From: Hyalella azteca
Lineage: Eukaryota; Arthropoda; Malacostraca; Amphipoda; Hyalellidae
Assembly (NCBI RefSeq): GCF_000764305.2
Contig: NW_025935823.1
Location: 620,001 to 684,000 of the forward strand
Direction of reading: 5' to 3'
Length of the DNA stretch: 64,000 bases
The translations under genes and the position numbers were made by a program. This document shows positions 12,101-24,100 of the stretch, piece by piece; the stretch's first letter is position 1; every line of letters begins with the position of its first letter. A model generated the notes under the pieces. That model saw only the letters and a program-made list of their open reading frames with translations. It ran no database searches and had not been told where the DNA came from.

Positions 12101-15100
12101 CACATAAGAACACATAAGAACACAAGATAATATCACATAACACATAAGAACACATAAGAACACAAGATAATATCACATAACACATAAGAACACATAAGAA
12201 CACAAGATAATATCACATAACACATAAGAACACATAAGAACACAAGATAATATCACATAACACATAAGAACACATAAGAACACAAGATAATATCACATAA
12301 CACATAAGAACACATAAGAACACAAGATAATATCACATAACACATAAGAACACATAAGAACACAAGATAATATCACATAACACATAAGAACACATAAGAA
12401 CACAAGATAATATCACATAACACATAAGAACACATAAGAACACAAGAAATATCACAGCACGCCATGTTTCGCACCTGCGTGTCACGCCCCGCGACCCGTA
12501 CCACTCCTGACGGGGGGGAGGTGGTCACTTGGTAGGCGACCAGCTGCCCGTTGGTGGTGACGTCCAGGGGCGACGTCCACTGCAACGTCAGGGACGTGTT
12601 GGTGCGGGACGTCACGGCCAGGGACTGGGGCGGTCCCTCCGGCACTAGGGACGGGGACCATGTTATATTAATATATAAATATTGTATTTTCAATATTGAT
12701 GTATAAACATCACATTCGTGTATAATAAAACTCAACATTAATGTTCAAACATCATATTCTGAATATTAATGTACAAAAATCAAATTCATGTGCAATAAAA
12801 AGTGAATAGTAATGTATAAAGATCACATTCATGTGTAATAAAAACTCGATACTAATGTACAAACATCACATTCTCAATACTGATGTACAAACATCACATT
12901 TGTGTGCAATAAAAACATAATATTAATGTACAAATAAAAATTAAAATAGTTATTTGTGCAACAATTTTATTCCCAGTTAGCAGCTTAGCCTGGGCTTCAT
13001 AGTTCATGCAGTTTTGGTATCCTGATAAACGCGATCCAGTAATCCCTAATCATTCCTATTATAATAAAAACTTCTCATTGCAAAACAATGAAAAACTAAA
13101 TTTCGTCTTAAAAATTAAATTAAATGTACCAGTTACGAAATTAAATTTAAATCCAGTAATCTCTAAACATTCCTATTATAATAAAAAACTTAATCTCATT
13201 GCAAAACAAGGAAAAGCTATTTTTCGTCTTTAAAATCAAATTAAATATAGGTACAAGTTATGAAATTAAATTTAAATCCATTAATCCCAAATCCTTCCTA
13301 TTATAAGAAAAAATTTAAAATCTCATTTCAAAATAATGAAAAGATACTTTTCGTCTTTAAAACCAAATTAAATGCATCACTTACGAAATTAAATTTTTAA
13401 ATCCAGTAATCCCATATCATTTCTATTATTAGAAAATAATTTAATCTCATTTCAAATCACTGAAAAGCTCTTTTTCGTCTTTAAAATCAAATTAAATATA
13501 CGAGTTAATTTAAATTTTTATAAATGAATGTGACAGTTACCGTCTTCAGGGAGTTCCAAAACAAAGAAAAAATATTTTTTTTTAAATCTAATGAAATAAT
13601 TAATAATTATTAATTAATATATATAATAAATTCATTAATTTTGAAATCAAATGAAATATAGCAGTTAATTGAAATATTGAACATGAAGGTGACAGTTACC
13701 GTCCTCAGGGAATTCCAAAACAATGAAAAAATTATTTTCGTCTTTAAAATCAAATTAAATGTATAAGATTAAATTTAAAATTAACATGGGATTTAATTTA
13801 AATTAAATTAAGTTAAATATTTATATATAAATGTGACAGTTACCGTCTTCAGGAAATTCCAAAACAATGAAAAAAAATTTTTGTCTTTAAAATCTAATGA
13901 AATATACTAGGTAGTCAATTTAAAATTTTTTTTTTTCAAAACAATGAAAAAAATTTTGTTTTTTAAATTAAATTGAATGTAGCAGTTAATTTAAATTTTT
14001 ATAAATGAATGTGAGAGTTACCGTCTTCAGGGGAATTTCAAACCAATGAAAAAATAATTTTCGTCTTTAAAATCTAATGAAATATACTAGTTAATTTAAA
14101 TTTTTTATTTCAAAACAATGAAAAAATGTTTGTTTTTAAAATCAAATTGAATGTAGCAGCTAATTCAAATATTGAACATGAATGTGATAGTTACCGTCCT
14201 CAGGGGATTCCAAAAAAATGAAAAAATATTTTTCGTCTTTAAAATCAAATTAAATGTTTATTATTAAATTTAAAATTAACTTAATTTAAATTCATTTAAA
14301 TTTTTGACATGAATGTGACAGTTACCGTCTTCAGGGAGTTCCAAAACAATGCAAAAAATAATTTTCGTCTATAAAATCTAATGAAATATAGCAGTTAAGT
14401 TAAATATTGTATATAAAGGTCACAGTTACCGCACCGTCTTCAGGGAATTCCAAAACAATGAAAAAATCATTTTTAATTTTAAAATCTAATGAAATATACG
14501 AGTTAATTTAAAATTTTTATAAATGAATGTGACAGTTACCGTCTTCAGGGAGCGTGAGCCGTACAGGCACGGAGTCACGGCTCGTGCCCACGACAGACAC
14601 GACAGACAGGTAGAACATGACGGTTGACGACGGCCGTAGCCCGTCTATCACGGCCGGTCCCGTCAACGGTCTCTCCTCGACCGTCACTGTAGATAAACAT
14701 GACGTTAACATCTTGTTGTCTGATAACAAACTTTTTTTTTTTTGTTGACAGTGTTATATGTTGTTATCTATTTTGTTGATATTGTTATGTATTGTGATCT
14801 ATTTTGTTGATATTGTTATGTATTGTTATCTATCTATTTGTTGACATTGTTATGTATTGTTATCTATCTATTTTGTTGACATTGTTATCTATCACAACCC
14901 ATCTACAGACCACAACCCACCATCTACAGACCACAACCCACCACCTACAGACCACAACCCACCACCTACAGACCACAACCCACCACCTACAGACCACAAC
15001 CCACCACCTACAGACCACAACCCACCGTTGGTGTCGCATCTGGCGGCGTCGGGGCTGGCGGCGGGTCCGGTCTCGCAGAAGGAGATCCGGACGTAGAGCG

Positions 15101-18100
15101 GGACCGCCGACTTGTCGGGACACTCGAAGTTCCACGACAACTTCACCGACCGCGACGACCTGTCGGGACAACAATTAGTTAATTGAGAACAATTATTGTC
15201 GGCAGTCAGTTCATTGACAACAATTAATGTCGGTACCGTGATGACGTGTTTATAACACGGTACCGTGATGACATGTATTATATAACACGATACCGTAACC
15301 ACGTGTACCACAACACGGTACCGTGATGACGTATATTATGTAACACGGTACCATGATGACGTGTATATAACACGCTACCGTGATGACATGTATTATATAA
15401 TACGATACCGTGATGACATGTATTATATAACACGGTACCGTGAAGACGTGTATATAATAACACGGTACCGTGATGACGTGTACCACAACACGGTACCGTG
15501 ATGACATGTCTTATATAACACGCTACCGTGATGACATGTATTATATAACACGCTACCGTGATGACATGTATTATATAACACGGTACCGTGATGCCGTGTA
15601 CCACAACACGGCACCATGAAGACGTACAGACAGTCAGCGCTAGGGGCGCGAGGTGCAGGAGGGCTGTCGTCGTATGGCACGGAGCAGGTCGCCCACTTGA
15701 TGCCACTGGACATGCCACTGGCGGCGATGGCAGCGATGCCGAACTGTCTGTTCTGCGGCAGGTCGGTCATGTTCCTCTCGTAGAGCAGCCCTAGGGCACC
15801 TGCACCCAGGCTGTGGTGCAGGTTCTGGTCACGGACCCGGTAGGACTCGAGGTTCTGGCCCGTAGATTCCCATTGCAGGTCCTCCTGGAATGGGAATAAA
15901 GGGTCATGTCACGGACACGGTAGAAGTCCAGGTTCTTGTTCCCATTGAAGGTCCTCCTGGAATGGGAATAAAGGTTCATGTCACGGACACGCTAGGACTC
16001 TAGGTTCTGGCCCGTAGATTCCCATTGCAGGTCCTCCTGGAATGGGAATAAAGCGCTGGTTTGGTGGTATGAAATGGAATAAAGTGTAATTATTTATTTT
16101 GCTCGAATATTGCCATTGTAGGTCCACCTGATAAAAGATTATGTTGATTATCACTGCATACGACATACTGATAAGAGACCATCATTGCATAACTGAGGAT
16201 TTGCTGATGATATATGAAGTGCATCGTTCTTCAAGTAGGTTCTTCGACATCTTCCTCGCCATCGTCTTAAAATGATAATTCTAATCCAATGTCTAACCAC
16301 GGAAATTCTACAGCATCACCCCACCATCACCCCGCCATCTATCAACAGCATCACCCCGCCACCCGCCACCATACCTTGCAGCGCCATCACCCCGCCATCA
16401 CCCCCACCATCATCTACACCATCACCCTGCCATCATCTACACCATCACCCCACCATCACCCACGCCACCACCCCACCACCACCACCACCACCCCGCCACC
16501 GCCACCCTACCTCGCAGCGCAGGTCGAAGGTGGGCTTGGGGCACCAGAAGAAGGTGTAGCTCACGACGGGGTCGGTCCCCACGGGGCTGTGCTCGGTCCC
16601 CAGCTGCAGGGGCGGCTTCCACATGAGCCTGTAGAGGAGCCGGTCTTGTTCGGTCTTGTATTTGATGACCGTGAAGACCTCGGGCACGTCGGGCGTCAGG
16701 GACGTGGGGGGCACCAAGACCACCGAGTGGGCGGGCGCCGCCCCCACGTCGTTCACGGCAGTTATTTCGAAGCTGGAATAACAAAAAAAAATTACAATAA
16801 TAACAAAAAATAACAGCAATAAATTGGTATTGATCCACTGATAGAATGACGATAATAAGATTTTAAAAAATGCCACATGCCATATGCCAGATGCTATTGT
16901 TTAATAATGCCACACGCCACGGGCTCACCTGTAGGAGACGTTCTTCGCCATCTGGGGGAACTTGGCGTAGGTGCGATACGCGATGACGGGGGACGGGCTG
17001 GGGGACCTGGGGGAGGGGGTGGGGTAATGATAGATGATAACAATTCTATAGATGATAACAAACATCTAGAGTATTGAATATACTTCAAACAAAAAAAAAA
17101 TTATAATAATAATAATCAGGAAAACGAAAAACCCTGCAGATATAAATAAGTCAGAAGTTACACTGAGAGAACTAAGCAAATCAAAGTAAAATAATTGAAT
17201 GAAACAAACGTTGGAATAAGAATGAAATATGAGAAATAATTTAGTATAGGGAATGATGTAAGTAGGAACCGAATTTGAGAAGTAATGCAACACGTTGACT
17301 CCGAAATGGTACATATGCGTACCACGAAATGCATTTGTCCAGGAGGTAGTGGTACATAATTCAGGTTGCCTAAAATCGGCCAAATCCGAGAACAAAAAAG
17401 GCCAAAAAAGGCCGATAACTCAATATATGCTAGTTTATTTTTAGGTTTTACTATAAAAATTCCATTTATTTTCTTTTTGATGTATTTAAAATTTAATTAG
17501 GAAGTACCCCTATCATAAATTTTAGCCGGCCAACGCAATTGAGAAAAACTAAATCACGGAATTTGTCCGGAAAAAATAACCGTCTGGCAACCCTGCTTAA
17601 AAACAGTACAAAAAATGAAATAATAGTACAAGATGAAGCAATCGTAGTCAACGTGTTAATAAAAGTAATAACGTAAATAAAAGAAGTACTGACGCGGCGG
17701 GAGGGTCGGCGGTGGCCAGGACCCTGTAATGGAAGTCGGGTCCGTTCTCGTGCAGCGGGTCCAGCTGGCGCCAGTACACGAACACGTCCCGGGACTCAAT
17801 GTAGTCGTGGGTCTCGTAGCTGCTCGGGTCTACTGAGACGTTCAGCTCGGGACCTGAGACGTGATTAGTATTAGTGATAATATGAATTAATAATAATAGT
17901 TAATATTAATAATAGAAATAAATAATGATAGTCCAGCTGGCGCCAGTACACGAACACGTCCCGGGACTCAATGTAGTCGTGGGTCTCGTAACTGCTCGGG
18001 TCCACTGACACGTTCAGCTCGGGACCTGAGACGTGATTGGTAATAGTGATGATAGGAATAAATAATAATAGTTAATAGTAATAATATGAATTAATAATTA

Positions 18101-21100
18101 TACCTACTTAATAGTAATAATAAGGATTGTCTGAATTGATAATTATAGTTAATAGCAACAATAAGAATTAATAATAATAGTTGATAGTAATAAGAAGAAT
18201 TGATAATAGTTAATAGTGGGATAGGGGGATCAAAATCATATTTTCCTGTTACCAATAACTTGAACATAATTTTTTTCTTCAATTATTCATTTTTTTCGAT
18301 TTCTCAAATTTCAAAAATTTTAAAATTCGAACAAAATAACTGATTAAAATGCTGGCGTATTTAATGTGATTTAAATATTTTAATGTATTTTGTTGCATAC
18401 TAAATAAATTAATAAATAAATTCATTAATTTTACATAATAATAAATAAATATAAATTGATGTTGTAAACTAACGGGCTGAGAGGGTGGTGACCCTGACGA
18501 AGGCGGGCTGGGACCAGAAGTCGTCCCTGACGGGGCCCTGGCCCGTGTGTAGACGTACACGTAGCTCGTAGGGCACGTGCTTGTAGGGCAGGGGCACGTG
18601 TGCGTGGTATACGTGCTTCTCCACCGCCCCAGCAGGAGTGGTCACCTCCACGTACGTGGCGGGGGACACCGTCTGGGGGACATGGGGGAGTGGGGTGAGA
18701 GGGTGCGAGGGGCTCTTAATAATATCAATGATAATAATAACAATAATCTGGTTGATTTATGGTAACAACAATAATAATTATAATTAAAAAATAATAATAT
18801 TAATAATTGTAATAGTAATTTTAATAATAATATTAATATTAATAATAGTAACAATAACAATGCCAATAATAATAATAGTATTAATAAAAACAATAATAAT
18901 AAAAATAGTATTAATAATAACAATAACACTAATAATAATACTATTATTAATAACAATAACAACAATGATAATAATAGTAACAATAATAGTACCTAACAAT
19001 AATAAATATGGTAAGTACCTTGGTCCAGCTGAAGGAGGGCAGGACGCGCCAGGCCAGCTCCTGCAGGAGGGGGGCGGGGAAGGCGTCCATGCGGTGGTCC
19101 AGCTGCCACGTGAGGCTCGCCCCCGCCACCCCCACCTCTGTCGCGTTCACCCATGGGGGAGGGGACGGTACCACTGGGGGAACATGGGGGGTAAGTGCTA
19201 ACGCTGGGGGAACATGTGGGGTAAGAAATAAATGACGCTGGGGGAACGTGCGGGGTACTTACTAACGCTGGGGGAACAGGGATGGTAAATACCAAGTGAC
19301 GTTGGGGGAATATGGGGGAATGAATATGGCAGAAGTAAAGATGTAAGGTAGGTTAAATGGGTGAATCACAGGTATGGGTGAATTAGGTAAGAATGCATAT
19401 GGCAAAATAATAAGACTAATTTTAGAAGTAAGTAAAAATACACCTTATGGGTGTGGGGACACCCAGGGCAGCACCCAACTCACCCACGCTGTACACATCG
19501 ACGTCGTGGGTGAAGTTACGTACACCCAGACTGTTGCTGGCAGTGATGAGTACGTAAAATAATAAGACTAATTTTAGAAGTAAAGATACACCTTATGGGT
19601 GTAGGGACACCCAAGGCAGCACCCAACTCACCTACGCTGTACACATCGACGTCGTGGGTGAAGTTCCGTACACCCAGACTGTTGCTGGCAGTGATGAGTA
19701 TGGTGACGTTGGCACGGGTGCCGTAGTTACGGTCAGACTCGAGCTTGAACCAATTCTGGCGCTGGCTTACGCCCTCGATAGGACTGTGTATGTTAACAAA
19801 ATAATAATTATATATTATATAATAATTTTTTATCGTAGCCATTAATTTCATTCACCATGTTAACAAAAATAATTATAGATTACATTATAATTTTTTCTCG
19901 TAGCTATTAATTTCATTCATTAACCGAGTACACAAATGCATCTATATATAGTAACCACCCATTACTTAGTTATCCAGCTACTACCTATAGTCTTCAGCCA
20001 CCTGATTTGTACCAATGCAACTAGCAACCAAACACTATATACCTAATTAGCACCCATTATTTAGTAACCACCCACTATCTAGTAACCACCCACTATCTAG
20101 TAACCACCCACTACCTAGTCACCACCCACTACCTAGTCACCAGCCACTACCTAGTCACCACCCACTACCTAGTAACCACCCTCTAGATAGTGGGTAGTTA
20201 CACCCACAGGGGAAAGAGGGATGGTAAAGAATAAGAACCAGCCTCTACCTAGTCACCACCCACTACCTAGTAACCACCCACTACCTAGTAACCACCCACT
20301 ACCTAGTCACTAGTCACCTGAGCTGCACTAGGTTCCTGACGAAGAAGTAGAAGGTGTAGTTCGTGTTGATGGGGTTCAGGGGGCGCCTCCAGGAGCAGTT
20401 CAGGTAGGACCAGTTGGGGGACACGCACCCGAAGTCTTCCAGGGGCAGCGGTGCATCTGGTAGGTGATATATTAATATATTAAATTACATTAAACTCTTA
20501 TTTAGCGTGCGAACATCAACGACCAAAACAAGGCCCATAAAATTCATCAAAAACACACACTGGTCCGATTTTATACCTTCACAAAAGCACACTGGTCCTT
20601 TAAACCTTCAGAAACACTATAAGTCCTTCACCAACAAGCGTGAGAAACATGGCCATCATTGAAACATACGATACCATGCTTTTCAACCAACAAACCCTCC
20701 CGCCAAACGCCACTGCAAAGCAACAGCTATAAAACAAACAATTAAAAAAACAATTAAAATAGGCCTCCTATAGGCCTCCAACCCTACCCCACAAACTACC
20801 CTTCACTGTTCTAACCCCCAACACTTCGGGCCATTTGCACTATACTGTCTTTTAAATTTCTTCTTCATCTGTCTTGCGTTTTTAAACACTTTCCCATGTG
20901 GTATACAGCACCATCATCACCACCACACTAACAACTTACTGGGCATTCATGCAGAATGACATCAGTGCATCCTTTACAAGAAACTTAATGTTGAAATACA
21001 AAGATCAATAATAATAACATCAATTATTATCAATATGAAGATAATAATATCAATTAATGTAAAACATCCAAACATTTAAAATTATTAATAAATGTTTTTG

Positions 21101-24100
21101 CATCCACAGATCAATTATGGCTTTGGCAAATAAAAGAATGAAGATGTTATTTGAATAAAATAAATAGTGAAAATAAAACTTAATTATAATAATGTACAAA
21201 AAATATTCAACTATCCTGTGTGTCTAGACTTTATAGACACACAGTAGTACAGCCAACAGCTTGTACTCTATATTTAAGGCTCTACTCCCATCCGAAATCG
21301 ACATTTTTGAGGCACGCGTTAGTCCTATTCGAATAAAATAAATAGTGAAAATAAGACTAAATTTTAATAATATACAAAAAATATTCAAGTATCGTGTGTA
21401 TGAGATAACTTTATGATATTTAAGGCTCTACTCACATCCGAAATTAACATTTTTGAGGCACGCGTTAATCCTATTCGAATAAAATAAATAGTGAAAATAA
21501 AACTTAATTAATAATAAAATACAAAAAATATTCAATTATCCTATGTGATATGATATCCTATGTGACTTTATGATATTTAAGGTTCTACTCACATCCGAAA
21601 TCGACATTTTTGAGGCACGCGGTAGTCCATTTGTTGCTGCCGTCTTCGCGATAGGAACAGGAAAGCTTGAACTCGTCGGGGGCGCTGCGGGACAGCGTCG
21701 TCTTGATGGTAGACGCGTTCACCCGCTGAGGGTAGAGTGAGGGGAGTTCAGAGGGTAGAGTGAGGGGAGTTCAGAGGGTAGAGTGAGGGGAGTTCAGAGG
21801 GTAGAGTGAGGGGAGTTCAGAGGGTCAGACTGAGAGACGATCTGATATGAATAACAAGAATTAGTAGAAGTGATATGAATGAGAACAAAGAGAAGAACTG
21901 ATAAGACGTAAATAATTTGGAGGAATTGAAATGGAGCTAAGAAAAACAAGTTTTGGGAATGAGAGAAAACTGTTAGTACGAGATAATTTCAGTTTGAATC
22001 TGCGACTGATGAAACTGCCAAGTGATAATGAAACTGCCGACTGATGATGAAACTGTCAAGTGATAATGAACTGCAGACTGATGATGAAACTGTCAAGTGA
22101 TAATGAACTGCAGACTGATGATGAAACTGTCAAGTGATAATGAACTGCAGACTGATNTGATGATGAAACTGTCAAGTGCTAATGAAACTGTCAATTGATG
22201 ATGAAACTGTCAACTGATGATGAAACTGTCAAGTGCTAATGAAACTGTCAAGTGATAATGAAACTGTCAAGTGATAATGAAACTGTCAACTGATGATGAA
22301 ACTGTCAAGTGCTAATGAAACTGTCAAGTGATAATGAAACTGCCTACTGCTAATGAAACTGTCAGCTGATAATGAAACTGTCAACTTATAATGAAACTAA
22401 CCTCGACATCCAAAGTTTCATATCCAGCCTGCCGACTCAGCGTGCGGAAGCTGACGTTAGCGTTGGCGAGCTCCGAGCTGTTGAAGTTGCAGTAAACCTC
22501 CAACTCCTGTCCAACTTCTACCTCCATGTCCAGCCGCGGGACAATCTCTGAATACCGGAATATTAAATAAAATTAAAAACAATATTTAGGCTGTTATATG
22601 GAGTCATACTAATAATCATTTCTTGAAATGGTATTACTAATGTACTAACTAAACACATTACTAACTTACTAACTAATTACCAACTTGTTATCCATGGTAA
22701 TTAGTTAGTAAGTTGTCCAACTTCTTGTCCAACTTCTACCTCCATGTCCACCCTCGGGACAATCTCTGAATACCGAAATATTCAATAAAATTAAGAAAAA
22801 TACTAATGGTATTACTAATATACTAACTAAATACATTACTAATTACTAACTAATTACCAAAAAATACTAATGTATGGAGTCATGTTCATAATAATTTCAA
22901 TTTGATTAACGAAACAGTATGATGACCAAAGTAATAAAATTAATCTTAAGATAAACCATAACAATTAATAACATGATGTACATGAGTCGTTTCGTGAAAT
23001 TGAATACAAATTAATTGATCTTATAATAAAAATAAATCCACAAGTTAATAGTTAGACACATCAGTTTTATTACAATCAAATGCTTCCTGAACATGGACAA
23101 GTGTTTAGTGCACGTGAAATTGAATACAAATTAACTGATCTTATAATAAAAATAAATCCACAAGTTATCGGTTAGACACATCAGTTTTAATACAATCAAA
23201 TGCTTCCTGAACATGGACAAGTGTTTAATGCATAATTTCAGCAGATATAAGCATATGCATAAACATATTACCCCAGACAGAAGGTTGTTCGGGAAATACA
23301 GACTTTCACCACATCGATCTATCATTATCGCAAAAGCGTAAATTTATGCACATAAAGCTATATAATTCTAGGATAGTGGCATCACAATTCCATAGCAGCA
23401 TCCGTCATAGCTGCATTGTATGGAGATTTATTACTGGAAATGAGACGGTACTAACGTATACGAGGCTACTTATACGAATACACTGTTAGAAAAATAACGA
23501 AAAAACGGTCCCATGCACTGGCGTTCTGTAGTGGCCGGTCGCCGCCGTGAAAATAAACTGTTTCGCCGTTTTTATCAGATGTTTTACGGATTTCTACCGT
23601 TAAATTAGAATAAAAACGGCGACACTGTGTTTCTTTTCACGTGCCGACCGGCCACTGAAACGCCGGTAATACCGTTAACGGGGTAATTTTTCTAACAGTG
23701 TATGCCCTTGACGTCGAATATACACTATAAAAGAAACAGTACGTGGGGTGCACGCACGGGGGAAAACATGTATATAGGTATGCATGTGGGTGAAACTTTT
23801 GGGGCACGCATGTAGGGAAGCATGTGGGCATCAAGCAATATGTATATAGTATACATGGGTATCACAAGTCGAATATGATCGAGGCCTGTATTATATATGT
23901 GTGCCTAATTAAATGTGATTAAATGCATGAAAACCGTGGCTACAACGGACAAAATTAAGTGGGGCCAGCATTATATTCCCATTTATATAGGCCATTGTAG
24001 CTGAGCTTATAGCTTATAAGTATAATCTATATACAATATTACCTACGTGAGCTACATTCATGTTTCGAAAGCCACATATTATACAATGTGAAACCCTTGG

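Noticed and set aside
12373..12480. Extension of the exon 14 frame into the 40-bp array (CVLMCSYVLCD repeats)
   Set aside because: The frame passes a good donor (ACGCAG|GTGCGA) whose phase fits exon 15, so the array is intronic.
14804..15178. Plus-strand frames over the 21-bp array
   Set aside because: They overlap receptor exon 12 in antisense, and the array is stop-free only because of its period.
15907..16045. Alternative starts of exon 11 at the two upstream acceptor copies
   Set aside because: Both lead into stop codons or frame breaks before the real exon, so they are decoy copies.
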